From the NCBI GenBank assembly GCA_020002185.1, contig CM034531.1, forward strand, positions 85,121,108 to 85,185,107: 64,000 nucleotides of DNA, in the 5' to 3' direction. Both the position numbers and the translations under genes were made by a program. Numbering within the stretch: the first letter of the stretch is position 1; every line of letters starts with the position of its first letter. Shown here piece by piece: positions 22,431-33,504 of the stretch. The notes beneath the pieces are model-generated. The model saw nothing but the letters and a program-made list of their open reading frames with translations, was not told where the DNA came from and did no database searches. The DNA comes from Paraescarpia echinospica (Eukaryota > Annelida > Polychaeta > Sabellida > Siboglinidae).

Positions 22431-23289
22431 TGTCAACGAACAGAGATCTATCACGGCTGGTAGATGGTAATACTCTGACTAATTACATTGGTGTCCGTTG
22501 AGTGGCGTCGGATGTCGCTTCTCATGAACGTGCACAGTTTTTGTGTTAAGGGAAGTCACGTGATGTACGTTCGGTCTGATTGGTTATGCAAATGAGATGA
22601 CGCCGAAAACTAGTGTATATACCATACTTCCGACGATTCCGGTCTTTCCTTTTTCGACTCTCGAGAAGGTCGTATCGTGTCTGATCGCTCGCACTATTTA
22701 TAAATATAGAATTGTTACGTTGTAAAGACGGATGTTTCATATACATATGTTTTCCGTTAAAAGAAGCGATACCTCATACAAGTCCTATGGTCGTCTCGTT
22801 GGATGTGAATCCGAACAGATGATCGTCTCTTGGCATGAAGGTATATGATGTTTGGTTCTTGTCGCTCGTTGATCTAAGTGTTTGGTGTTTCGTTTGTCCG
22901 ACAAGTTTGGTTCTTGTCACTCTTTGGTATAAGTGTTTGGTGTTACACAGATGTCGTAGTGAGCTTCAGGACAAGTGATTTCAGCAATGTAGCGTTGTCG
23001 ACAGTGCACAGCGACTGAGGATACTGTGTCGTTTCAAGTTGTCTCGATGTGTGAAATGTCTCTTGCAATCTAGGTACTGGAAGGCTGCACGTGATGATGA
23101 TGATGTAGGCTTGTTGGTAGCTGGTAGACTAGTCCATAAGGTCATGATGTACGTGTTTACTGTTCAAATGTAAAGAACGGAATGGTTCTTGGAACACGTG
23201 GTCTCATGCGATGTCTCGTCCGTAGTCTCATGCAATGTCTCGGCCGTAATCTCGTGCGCTAAGTTTGGTAGAGATGTCACGCGATAAAC
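22431..23289. other. Loop between satellite arms, unique sequence
   Basis: GC-richer than the surroundings, no recognised domain. It holds the promoter-like cluster at its left side. Single partial satellite echoes (GTTTCGTTTGTCCGAC, near 22886) occur within it. Confidence 0.4.
22555..22621 (+). promoter_or_regulatory. Promoter-like cluster: CACGTG, inverted CCAAT, octamer, TATA
   Basis: In order on the plus strand: GTCACGTGAT (E-box), GATTGG (inverted CCAAT, 22579), ATGCAAAT (22586-22593, a perfect octamer), TGACG (22598) and TATATA (22616-22621). Spacing is that of a compact pol II promoter, predicting a start near 22645-22650. No coding frame of note follows on the plus strand, so the transcript, if any, would be non-coding or read into the inverted arm. 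Confidence 0.4.
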
Positions 23290-23530
23290 TGACGAATTTG
23301 CTCCAAAACGTAGGGATTTGACGCGACAACGCGTCGAATTTGCTCAAAAAGGAGGGATTTGACGCGACAACGAGTCGAATTTGTTCCAAAAAGGAGGGAT
23401 TTGACGCGACAACGCGTCGAATTTGCTCCAAAAAGAGGGATTTGACGCGACAACGCGTCGAATTTGCTCCAAAAAGGAGGGATTTGACACGACAACGCGT
23501 CGAATTTGCTCCAAAAAGAGGGATTTTACG
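23290..23530. repeat. Five-unit array of about 41 bp with palindromic core
   Basis: Units of GGGATTTGACGCGACAACGC then GTCGAATTTGCTCCAAAAAG (with or without extra G). The core GACGCG-ACAA-CGCGTC is a 6-bp inverted repeat with a 4-base loop, regularly spaced. One unit has GAGTCG and one GACACG, breaking the dyad. Confidence 0.85.
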
Positions 23531-23564
23531 TGGTTCGTGCAACGTGTTGGTCTAAGTTTAGTGT

Positions 23565-24361
23565 GTTTATAGTTTGATTCGTGCAGCGTGTTGGTCTAAG
23601 TTTAGTGTTTCGTTTGTCCCGCTAGTTGGTCTAAGTTCAATTTGTGCCACGTGTTCGGCTAAGTTTAGTGTTTCGTTTGTACAACTCGTTTCTATAGTTT
23701 GGTTCGTGCAGCGTGTTAGTCAAGGTATAGTGTTTCGTTTGTCCGACTAGTTGATCTGATTTCAATTTGTACAACCTGCTGGGCTAAGTTTAGTGTTTCG
23801 TTTGTACAACTCGTGTCTATAGTTTGGTTCGTGCAGCGTGTTGGTCAAAGTATAGTGTTTCGTTTGTTCGACTAGTTGATCTGATTTCAATTTTTACAAC
23901 CTGTTGGGCTAAGTTTAGTGTTTCGTTTGTACAACTCGTGTCTATAGTTTGGTTCGTGCAGAGTGTTGGTCAAAGTGTAGTGTTTCGTTTGTCCGACTAG
24001 TTGGTCTGAGTTCAATTCGTGCCACGTGTTCGGCTAAGTTTAGTGTTTCGTTTGTCCGACTAGTTGGTCTAAGTTCAATGTGTACAACCTGTTGGGCTAA
24101 GTTTAGTGTTTCGTTTGTCCGACTAGTTGGTCTAAGTTCAATTTGTACAACCTGTTGGGCTAAGTTTAGTGTTTCGTTTGTCCAACTAGTTGGTCTAAGT
24201 TCAATTTGTGCCACGTCTTCGGCTAAGTTTAGTGTTTCGTTTGTCCAACTAGTTGGTCTAAGTTCAATTTGTACAACCTGTTGGGCTAAGTTGAGTGTTT
24301 CGTTTGTCCGACTAATTGATCTGAGTTCAATTTGTGCCACGTGTTCTGCTAAGTTTAGTGC
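23565..24361 (-). repeat. 63-bp satellite, right arm (inverted orientation)
   Basis: The same units as the left arm, reverse complemented, about 13 copies. They run directly into the Gypsy protease at 24362. The two arms could pair as a long hairpin with a loop of about 1.15 kb. Confidence 0.9.
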
Positions 24362-24658
24362 ACCCCAGTCAAGTGGTATCTGCTTTAACCAATCCTGTCC
24401 CATCAATGCTGGTCGTGACCCTTTCGCCACAAACACCTGCAATGAATGCTTGTTACCACGATATCTGACAGGCACACACACTTTACCTGCCAATGGGATT
24501 AGTTTTCCGGTGTATGACCTTAGCTTCAGACCGGTTTGTTCTAGTGGAAAGCTACGCAAGACATTTTTGAACACATTCTCCGGTACAATAGGCACCGCCG
24601 CTCCAGTATCTACAAGCATTGACAGATTGTGTCCATTTAACTCCAGGTTCACATGCAT
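24362..24658 (-). pseudogene. Gypsy aspartic protease domain
   Basis: MLVDTGAAVPIVPENVF contains the DTGA active site, and later ALMGQDWLKQIPLDWG matches the C-terminal flap/helix of Mag-type proteases. After LDWG the frame runs straight into 63-bp satellite repeats, marking the right border of the foreign segment. The satellite stays open, giving a fused 238-residue frame with no biological meaning that I can support. Confidence 0.82.
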
Positions 24659-24740
24659 GCCTCTCTTAACCTCGCTAGCTGTCTACACTCCATGTAGATC
24701 TAGGTCACTTTGACTGCCATAAACATCAGTATCATCAACA

Positions 24741-25424
24741 TTAGAAACCTCTCTGCCTACATTGATCTCCCTTCGGCCTTTTGACTTGCACATTTTTGCT
24801 ACATGCCGCATCGGAAGCACTCTCGGTCGTCTGCTTCTGTCTTGGTGATCCCCGACTAGTCACGTGACGCACCACTGCCGACGCCGATGGAGTATCTTCG
24901 AACTCCGCTGAGCTCTTCACGGCCATTTCCTCGGCGATCGCCGTTTGATAAGCCTCATTGAACGTTAGCGAATTGTCTCTGAGCAGTAACTTCGCTTGTA
25001 CCGCCGTCAAGTTCAGGCCCTTTACGAACATGTCTCTCAGAGCCTCATCTTGATAATCATGTGGGTACTCACATTCACCGCACAACTCACGCAACGCCAG
25101 CGCAAACTGCGCCACTGACTCTGAAGGCCTACGCAGTCTGTTCATTAATTTTTTTCTCAAGCCTATGATTGTTAGTTGCTGTTTGTAAACCGTGGTCGCC
25201 GCACGAATTACCTCATCGTAGTCCCCATTTGCCGGTGTCTCCGGCTTCAGTTGCGTCTTCAACTTCGGGTAGCATTCAGCGCCAACGTTTGACAGGAAAA
25301 TGCTCTTTTTCACATCTGCGGATACGCCGTTACTGATCACGAAGAACTCGAACCGTTCAACGTAGTTTTTGAACCTCTCCTTCTCTTCCACATACGGTTC
25401 GAAGCGGGCACTCTTCCCCGACAT
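24741..25424 (-). pseudogene. Gypsy gag
   Basis: A 227-residue frame starts MSGKSARFEPYVEEKERFKN about 26 bases after the 5' LTR. It has the capsid-type helical pattern of Mag gag (LPYxEEKERFKNYVERFE-like start, ALRELCGECEY, DMFVKGL). Past the end, CFRCG and, one frame over, HVAKMC are the two halves of a broken CCHC knuckle, so a small frameshift truncated the protein. Confidence 0.78.
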
Positions 25425-25450
25425 GCTTAAGTTCGTTTTCTCGTCGCCAA

Positions 25451-25616
25451 TGTTATGTATTGTGGAGTTTGCATGTTTAAGGAGACAGATTACGAATAGT
25501 AATCAACTACACACGAGTTTGGCGGTATCCCAGAGTGCCTCTGGTGTGTATTTCAGAAACGGTACAAAACACGGACGGACACTTACAACTAGTACCCGTT
25601 ACATCAATACACAACA
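25451..25616 (-). repeat. Gypsy 5' LTR (166 bp)
   Basis: On the minus strand it begins TGTTGTGTATTGATG and ends CACAATACATAACA, i.e. TG...CA ends. The right flank AGCAC (25617-25621) matches the left-side flank. Confidence 0.87.
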
Positions 25617-25690
25617 AGCACATTTCTTGCTGTACATGGCGCGGGGCACATCGTCACTGATCCGGAGGAGCAGGGCGTTTTTTTAACGTA
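25617..25690 (-). mobile_element. L2-like LINE, upstream fragment on far side of Gypsy insertion
   Basis: The minus strand reads ALLLRISDDVPRAMYSKKCA and continues in frame, once the Gypsy element is removed, into LLVQLDISAAFDTVDH at 13170. This restores a standard L2 RT block and proves that both pieces are one older LINE. Confidence 0.82.
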
Positions 25691-25857
25691 CAAAGTGGCA
25701 GTGCCCCCAGCCCTTTCGTTTGTCCCCCCCCCTCAGTCAGACCAACTTTACCCCCAGTGTGCCCCCATTCTCCCAAACCAGCCCCTTGTTGGGCTTCCTT
25801 TTTATTCGTTTTAGTGTGTTTGATTTAATTTGCATTTGGTAAAAAAACCTCTAGGTA

Positions 25858-26700
25858 GCAGTTGTCATGCATTCGCCAGAGAAGAACGGTGCCCCTGGAC
25901 TACTTGAAGCGATGAACAAAGCTATGGAACTGACTGGAGACGACGCTGGTTTGGCAACATTCTGGTGTGCTGCACACCGATCTGATCTAGCCACTGAGCC
26001 GGATGGATGAAAATGCGCATGCCAGGAATATCAAACAAGTCCCCCGGCACCACGATGTCAAATTTGCCCAGCGCGATCTGCAGCTGGTGGATGCTGTGCT
26101 GAACAACCTACCAGCCTGTACGTGTTATGGAGTGGGAACAGATGCAGGCGCCAGAAAGTACCAGCGACAGAAAGGAGAAGGCTGAAGCCAAAGGGTTCTT
26201 GAGAATCTGGAACCACCAACAACCGTTGGTCACCGCACTGATGGGCGACATCCTGTATATATTTGAAACACTCCAGAAGAAGTTGCAATGGAGTGATTTA
26301 TTCACCAGCGATCTTCTCACTGTAACTGATGCGGTAATCAAGAAGTTGAACCTTATGAAGGATGGACCATTCCCGGGAAGAAGGGAGGAGAAAGTGGGTT
26401 GTCCAACTGATAACACAAAATGGGACCTACAACACAACGAAAGTGTAATCACCAGTTCGTTTGTACAAACCGCCGCGACAGACGAGCAATCAGACTGGAG
26501 GTCGTGCAAGCATTGCACGAATACCTGTCTGAACACATACACCCGGAGCTGGAGGACGTCATCAAAGACATGAAGGAGTTAGTGATATCACGCAATCTGA
26601 GATCATTCGTTGAGCATGGTGTGCGCGTCGTCAGGCGCCTTTTCCCAGATGAGGCATCTGGTTTTGGAGATGGGCAGTCGAGCAGTGGGAAAACCCGATG
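25858..26700 (+). pseudogene. Decayed hAT-like transposase
   Basis: Fragments in several plus frames: GLATFWCAAHRSDLA (the C.AHRxxLA motif before the hAT dimerisation region), then FLRIWNHQQPLVTALMGDIL and LQKKLQWSDLFTSDLL, then ALHEYLSEHIHPELEDVIKD. The arrangement recalls hAT/ZMYM-type transposases. Multiple stops and shifts. Classification rests on short motifs. Confidence 0.45.
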
Positions 26701-27068
26701 AATGTGCCATCCCTGCCTGATGGCTGTGATCTCGGTTGCCAGTCACAACAGGTTCAGTTCAGAAGGTGTTGGCATCTCTGGCTTGTACGATGTGTGTATT
26801 ACCAATTGGTTAGAACAATTAGTCTGATAGTTATACATGTATACAGTCGGTATTAAGGAATTATAAACAAGGCAAGTAGATGTATTTTAGTACTGATTCA
26901 TGGATTAGTAAGCCTACTATTATACTAAGCGTGTATGATTACAATAACTTGCCTGGATAACTTGCCTGGATCTTCGGGTTTTAAAGTAAGGCTACAGCCT
27001 TGTGTACACCCGCCTTTATGCATCGTATTTTGATATTGAGAACGTGGCTTGTCTTGTTCTTTTGTGCT
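26701..27068. other. Spacer, nothing recognised
   Basis: No repeats or frames that I can identify between the hAT relic and the next LINE. Confidence 0.35.
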
Positions 27069-27726
27069 TTTATTAAAATTTAAACCTGTCCATCTTCAAT
27101 TCTTTGTCGAGTTTTGTTTTGAAGGAGAGGATGTTTTCAGCGTTCACTGTTTGCTGAGAAAGGTTGTTCCAGTCTAGGAAGATGCGTTGTGAAAAGGAGT
27201 GTTTCCTAATATCAAGTCTGCTTGGTGTCTTATACAATTTTTTGTTGTGGCCTCGTGTGCGGTTTGTTGTGATCATGAAGAAGTCCTCTTGATTGATGTC
27301 GTCGATGCCATTGGTAATTCTGTAGACTTGGATCAGGTCTCCTCTTCTTCTTCGGTATGCCAGACTTGGTAAGTTAAGATGTTTCAGCCTGTCTTCATAG
27401 TTTAAGTTTCTTATTTCTGGGACCAGCTTGGTTGCTCTCCGTTGTGCTCTTTCAAGGGTGTTGATGTCTACGGCGTAGTGCGGGTTCCAGATGGAGTCAG
27501 CATAGTCGAGATGTGGTCTCACTAGCGCTGTATATAATAATCGGAAGCTGCTACTGTCCAGATGTTTAAACGTGTGTTTGATGAGGCCTGTCATCTGGTT
27601 TGCCTTCTTTGCAATGGTGCCAATATGCTGTCGGAATTTTAGGGATCTGTCGAACGTTACACCGAGATCTTTTTCTGTTTCTGATGTGCTGTTGATTTCT
27701 GACACTTCCCCATCTTTACTTGTCAT
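27069..27726 (-). mobile_element. 5'-truncated CR1-like LINE, intact C-terminal frame
   Basis: A 217-residue minus frame with GVTFDRSLKFRQHIGTIAKK, YTALVRPHLDYADSIWNPHY, LERAQRRATKLVPEIRNLNY and SQRIFLDWNNLSQQTV, the CR1 ORF2 C-terminus. No internal stops, so this is a fairly young truncated insertion of a lineage different from copies 1 and 2. Confidence 0.8.
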
Positions 27727-28860
27727 CGTGTATATGTGGTGTTAAGTTTCGGCTTGCCAATGGATGCCATGTATGAGTACTGATGCAATGTTAGACATGA
27801 AAGATTACATCACATATGTACTTGTGAGTTCCTCTAAGTAATTAGCTATTAGTAATTCACTAATTAGCCACGGTCCCCAAGCTCTTAATTTACATTATAT
27901 TTATAATACTAAAGCAAACGTTGACATTTTTAGCGACAATTAAATACATGAAAACTACTAAATGAATCTCACAGTTCTAACTATTTATTAAGTGTTGCAC
28001 AACTTCATCAGATTTTATTTGATTATTGCTTTACAAGTTGACAATCTTTCGACACACACATTAAGTCGCCCTCCAGGAGGGGGCGTTATCATTACCGATC
28101 GTGCTGCCCTCTTTCGACAATTGAAAAACAATTTATGCCATTTTATATCACTAGGGGCATCGTTTTTAGTTGCAGAGATTTCAATTTCATGTTTGAGTCC
28201 TCATTTTTTCTAAAACATACAGAATATTGCTGGTGAATAATGCTTTCTGTACAGACAATTTTTTTACTCTGGTGAGTTGACGTTTCACAATGGTCGTAGC
28301 ATTCGTAATGCACTTCAAGCTGGTATTTTATTTCGCGGGTTTATGTGGGCGATAATATAGCATAGGCATATCTTGGGTCTTGGCCTTAGCCTAAGTTGTG
28401 CATTCCAGACAGCCCAATCTTGGGCCAGCGCAAGAGTTTGTGGTGTTTCTACGCATGCGCTGTGGCTAGCTTAAATTAATAAGTTATTTTAAAGGCAGTT
28501 ACACTTAAGGTGATTGGGTGTGATGACTGATGAATGGAACTTGGAAGGTTCATATTATGTTTTATGGCTATTTGAAATGCAATGGCCAATGCGGCTTTCT
28601 ATTTCAATGATTCATATACTATTATTATAGACACAGCCTTCTATAGGCTTACTGATAGGAATATGGTTGGGGTCAGTTGGAGGGGGGGGGGGGCAACAAA
28701 TAACATAAAAGATGATCAACGGTCATGATGTTGGCACACGGTTATTTGGCATTTTAAATCAAGACTCCACCTCTATTTTGCATTTGGTGTTATAACTAAG
28801 TCTAAAGTCTAAATCATAAATCTTTGCCTACTGTCGTTTGATGGCTTACCTCCAGGCTTA
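27727..28860. other. Spacer with G-tract, nothing recognised
   Basis: AT-rich; contains an uninterrupted run of G at about 28681-28693. No supported gene. Confidence 0.4.
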
Positions 28861-28871
28861 TTAACGAATGT

Positions 28872-28962
28872 AAATGTCATTCGAATGCGCATTCGGATGT
28901 TTGGCATTCGAATGTGCATTTGAATGCAACCGTTCATTTTCAGCGCATTCACATTCGAATAT
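28872..28962. repeat. CATTCGAATG palindromic repeats, left flank of LINE
   Basis: Overlapping copies of CATTCGAATG, CATTCGGATG and CATTTGAATG. A matching set (CATTCGCATTCGAATGCC) lies at 36498-36560, right after the LINE 3' end, so the LINE inserted into an array of this motif. Confidence 0.55.
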
Positions 28963-30093
28963 TTTCTATCCACTCCAACATGGATTCCGACAAGGTCTGT
29001 CTTGTGAAACGCAGCTCCTTGAATTCCTTGATCACCTGACCTCAAATCTTCAGAAAAACCACCAGACTGACACATTGATTATGGATTTTTCCAAGGCTTT
29101 TGACAAAGTCAGTCATAGCCGTGTAATATACAAACTTCAATATTACGGGGTGCAAGGCAAAGTGAACGCCTGGATTCGAGCTTTTCTGTCAAACAGAACC
29201 CAAGCAGTCATCATAGATGGAGATCGATCAAGCTTCATTAAAGTAGAATCCGGAGTCCCGCAAGGCTCGGTGTTGGGACCAGCCTTGTTCTTATTTTATA
29301 TCAATGACCTTCGGAAGGGACTGAGTTCTACCGTAAGGATGTTTGCAGATGACACTGTGTCATATCTGACTGTCAGATCGCAGGATGACGCTGCTACACT
29401 TCAATCTGACCTTGATACGATAGCCACTTGGGAATCCAAGTGGGCCATGCAGTTCCATCCCCTGAAGTGTAGCGTACTGTCCATCACTCGGAGTCGTCAC
29501 CCAAAGCTATATGCTTCACGGACATGTCCTCCAACACGTAACATCTGTCAAATATTTAGGAGTCACCATCAGCTCTGAAACAGAACGCTTGGCTTTCTCA
29601 AACGGAACTTGAAGATTGGATCTTTATCCATCAAAGAGCGGGCTTACAAGGCACTCATAAGACCATCAGTAGAATTTGCAAGCACGGTCTGGGACCCCTA
29701 CACCAAAAAGGACATCAACAAAATCGAAGCAGTGCAGAGACGTGCAGCCAGGTTCTGCCATTTCACAACACATCCAGTGTCGACACCATGCTGACGAGAC
29801 TGAAATGGCAAACGTTAGAAACAAGGAGAAAGATTGCTCGCCTCACAATGTTTTTCAAGATCACAAATGGCCTCGTAAACATATCCAGCCTAAACCTGAC
29901 AGCACCAACCAGAAGATCTAGACATAATCACAGCAAGACATTTCAGGTACCATCTTCCAGAACAGACTACAGGAAATTTTCATTCTTTCCCAGGACCATT
30001 CCAGATTGGAATGGACTTCCAGAGACAGTAGTGTCAGCTCCCAGCCTTGGCTGCTTGAAGTTTAGGGTTGCTGCCCACTTCAGTCCCCAATAA
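28963..30093 (+). pseudogene. CR1-like reverse transcriptase, frameshifted
   Basis: It contains YPLQHGFRQGLSCETQLLEF, IMDFSKAFDKVSHSRVIYKL, VESGVPQGSVLGPALFLFYI and MFADDTVSYL, then after shifts near 29560 and 29790 YKALIRPSVEFASTVWDPYT and FFPRTIPDWNGLPETVV. Catalytic Asp residues are present but the frame is broken at least twice. Confidence 0.85.
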
Positions 30094-31152
30094 GCAAAAC
30101 CAGCACTCCCCCCACTCCACTCCCCCATCCACTTTTTAGTCCTTTGGCCGAAGGTCCAAGGGACTATTGCCATCATTCTGCGTCCGCCGTTAGCTGCCGT
30201 ATCTCAGAAACCGTTCAGCAACTTTTTCTCTAATTTTGCTTAGACATATCTTGGGGCACTGCCACTATGCACGAGAAATCTGTATTTGATTGAATCATTT
30301 TAAGGGCTCCCTAGGGCCTCCAAGGACCCCAAAACTGGTAAAAATTTAACATTTGGCCTATTTTTTCAAAAACTGTTCAGCAACTTTTTGTCTAATTTTG
30401 CATAGATGTATCTTAGGGTGCTGCCACTATATACAAGAAATTTGTAATTGATTGAATCATTCTAAGGGCACCTAAGGGGCCCCCAAAGTGCAAAAGGTTT
30501 ACATTATCTAGTGATGTGGTTTTGAGAAGGGCCCTTGAGATCACCCCTAACAGTAGATGTTGTGTAGTGTGCCAGAAAATCAAAAGCTGTGACTAATTTC
30601 TACAGCCTAGGCCATTGAGACCTTGACTAATCTTTAATTGGTCACAGCACCCAGGCAGAGTAGACACACTTGGCCCCTGTTAGACTGAACAGTTACCTAA
30701 CACTTTTAAACTGTATCTTCAAAACTATTGATTTTCTATAATTGCAAGTTGTGTTTATTTTGATGTTCATTTAATTATTATAAAATGGTGTGACTGTGGT
30801 GTCTATTGGTTAGAGATGTATTGTCTGTAGAAACCTGTAGGTGACAAACATAGAACATTAATATTCTGTCACCTGTAGGTGACAAACATAGAAAATTAAT
30901 ATTCTGGACAACTATAGAGTGAAATATCCTACACTTTATTTATATCAAATGCATTCTACTGTTCTGTTTATGCTTGCCATGCCTTGTGTAGACATGGTAC
31001 TGTGTAAATCAATTGTATCAATATAGACTAATAATTACAGATTCACAATATAGTTGACACCTGAAACAACCAAATGTCAACCATTAGAAGAGTTGACATA
31101 GTTCCGCTATACACTATATATGTAAATTTAACCAGCTGCCATGTCAAGTCCG

Positions 31153-31485
31153 TTATAATTGTGTATAACAGTGTTCAAAATTATTCAGGTAAATAGCAAA
31201 TAACAAAGGACACAAGTTTTCTCCTTGCCATATCTCTACACATGAGAAGAAGGCTGACACAGCCTGGCCCTCATTTATACATGATTTAGCATTTTTGTAC
31301 ATGTTGTATACAACTTTCAACACAATACCATTAATACTGCATGAAATTATCTTAGACCACAGGGAGGACCGGTCTACTAAATCAAATGCTTTCTTATAAT
31401 CGATGAAGACACAATAAAGCCTTTTGAGTCGAGACAAATACAATTCAACCAATACCCCTATCTGAACACTGCCTGTTCTGAACAA
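31153..31485 (-). pseudogene. RT fossil inside repeat copy B
   Basis: Reads CVFIDYKKAFDLVDRSSLWS and IWQGENLCPLLFAIYLNN, near-identical to the copy A piece. It is open for 110 residues but lacks the rest of the RT. Confidence 0.65.
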
Positions 31486-31940
31486 TCACCAAGGATTAAT
31501 GAACACTTGTGCAGAATATCACCCACTTGGCAGGTTTAACTGATTTATTCAGCAATGAGGACACTGCTTAGGCCTCACTCTGGACACTGTCACTCACAGT
31601 GTTGTCTATTCTCTTAGTTGGTGCATTGAGCTAATCTACTTAACCATGAATCAGTGGTGGCTCTGGTTGTGTATTACACCCAGCTGTGGAGCTAAGATTC
31701 TCTGCCTGCTATTGTTTGCTGGAAGCTGTGACTAATCTGTAATTGGTCACTGGCAGTAGCTTGTGTCAACAGACAGCATTAAGCCACTAGACCCCTGTTA
31801 AACTGGACAGTTGCCTGAGTCTATCTTTTGCTCTCAGATAATCTGTCCTCTTAGTTTTACACATGAAGACATAATCTGGCATAACTTGATAAGTCTTTGT
31901 AGCAGCACTTACTTACTTACTTACAGGTTAATGGGCTGAT

Positions 31941-33504
31941 TTAGGCCATTGGCCTTTGTTGGTGCCCATATCCCTGGCTATTCCAGTGCTTGTCGAGTCT
32001 AGCCTTAAACTGTGTGACGGTCTTGGCATCTACCACATGTTGTGGGAGCCTGTTCCATTGATCCACGGCTCTAACTGAGAAGTAATTCTGTCTGGCCAGC
32101 AGTCTTGTTCTTTGCTTGAATAGCTTTCTCGTGTGTCCTCGTGTTGCTGTACTGTCCCTCTCCTGGAAGAATTGACGAGCTTCAACTTTGTCGATTCCGT
32201 TAAGTATTTTGTATGTTTCAATAAGGTCGCCTCTCTGACGTCGGTAATACAACGAATGTAGTTTCAGTTGTTGTAATCTCTGTTCACATGTGAGCTTTGT
32301 TATGCTAGTAACCAGCTTTGTTGCTCTTCGCTGTACCTTTTTGAGGATGTCAATGTCCTTTGCCAGATATGGGCACCATGCTTGTACACAAAACTCGAGG
32401 TGTGGACGAACGTATGCCCGGTAGAGTGTCACAAATGATTTCTTGGTCATGTGCTTAAAAGTTCTCTTTACCATGCCAAGAGCTTGCATGGCTTTCTTTG
32501 CTGCTTTCTGGCATTGCACGTCCTTTTCCTCTTTTGTTGTCTCGAGGTTCACTCTGGCTCCAGTCTGGTGAGTCATAGTGTACGTATTGTGTGGTGGTTT
32601 CCATTAACTTGCATTTCTCAGGGTTGAATTGTAGCAACCACTCTTTACTCCAGTCTTCCAGGGTGTCAATGTCAGTTTGCAGTTGGTCTTGGTCTTCCTG
32701 GTTACGGATCGTTGTGTACAGCTTCGTGTCATCGGCAAACATCTTGATGCTGCAGTGAACCAGGTCTGGGATGTCATTCACGTAAAGAATAAAAAGAAGC
32801 GGTCCTATGACAGATCCCTGCGGAACTCCACTTGTGACAGGGGCCCACTCTGACTTAGTTCCATTGAGTACCACCTGCTGAGTTCTATTAGTCAGGAAAG
32901 TTTCCAGCCATCGAACCACTTTGCCTCGAATGCCGTAGGCTTCTAGCTTCTTTACCAGTCTGCAGTGAGGAACTGTGTCGAACGCTTTCTTGTAGTCCAG
33001 GTATATGACGTCCAGACCGTAGCCCTCGTCCAGTGTTCGTGTCCATTCCTCAAAGGTCTCTAGTAGGTTGGTCAATCAGGACTTTCCTTCAAGAAACCCA
33101 TGCTGGTTATCGTTGATGATGCTATGTTCCTTGAGAAACTTGATCATGGTTTCTCTGACGATTGCTTCCAGAGCCTTGCAGGGTATGGATGTTAGGCTGA
33201 TTGGACGGTAGTTTCCGGCCTTCTCTTTAGACCCCTTCTTGAAAATTGGTGTGACTAGGGCTTGTTTCCAGTCTGTAGGGATTTGACCAGTGTCTAATGA
33301 TTGGCGAAATATCGGCTTGGCAAGGGTTTTGCTGCACTCTTTCATTACCCATGGGTGCGACCCGCCTGGGCCTGGCGCCTTGTTGGGATGTATACTTTGT
33401 AGTTTCTTGCGTACAGTCTCTTCTGTAAATATGATGTCGGCTACACACTCGTTTGTTCTTTGTTGAAATTCTGGGATGGTGGACGTATCCTCATTTACAA
33501 ACAC
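31941..33504 (-). pseudogene. CR1 ORF2 reverse transcriptase (PHD-type element)
   Basis: RT blocks: NKAPGPGGSHPWVMKE, NYRPISLTSIPCKALEAIV, then a stop at 33076-33078 where the family has Cys (K-S-stop-L-T-N), VIYLDYKKAFDTVPHCRLVK, PVTSGVPQGSVIGPLLFILY and FADDTKLYTT. A frameshift near 32560 leads to the C-terminal part ending at 31941. One stop and a few shifts are the visible lesions. Confidence 0.88.

Larger units (their letters stand above)
15483..24361. other. Foreign segment inside Gypsy: zinc-finger gene plus foldback-like satellite
   Basis: It replaces the Gypsy RT core. Left to right: start of a zinc-finger gene (15526), CR1 copy 1 inserted into its first exon (about 15640-19485), zinc-finger exon 1 end and exon 2 (to 20649), poly(A) signals, inverted satellite arms (20948-22405 and 23565-24361) and the loop between them. 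At the left border, CCAGTCGGAC (15477-15486) resembles the satellite's CTAGTCGGAC, so repeat microhomology may have been used at the junction. No clean target duplication can exist because Gypsy sequence is missing. Confidence 0.6.
13171..25616 (-). mobile_element. Mag-type Gypsy LTR retrotransposon, full span with internal foreign segment
   Basis: It is bounded by two 166-bp LTRs in direct orientation and flanked by identical AGCAC on both sides. Minus-strand order: 5' LTR, gag, protease, [foreign segment 15483-24361], end of RT, RNase H, integrase, 3' LTR. The RT core that should link protease and RNase H is absent. The polypurine tract AAGGTGGAGAAA sits directly inside the 3' LTR (13338-13349). 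The primer-site side after the 5' LTR reads TTGGCGACGAGAAAACG. Coding parts carry frameshifts, so it is not autonomous. It interrupts the L2-like LINE. Confidence 0.85.

Noticed and set aside
23290..23530. CRISPR-like array (regular palindromic repeats)
   Set aside because: Spacers are not unique (whole 41-base unit repeats), the context is eukaryotic and no cas genes exist.
23942..24713. Long open frames on both strands (254 and 238 codons)
   Set aside because: They are 63-bp satellite units read through, plus the Gypsy protease; both strands open equally, as expected for a repeat of length divisible by three.
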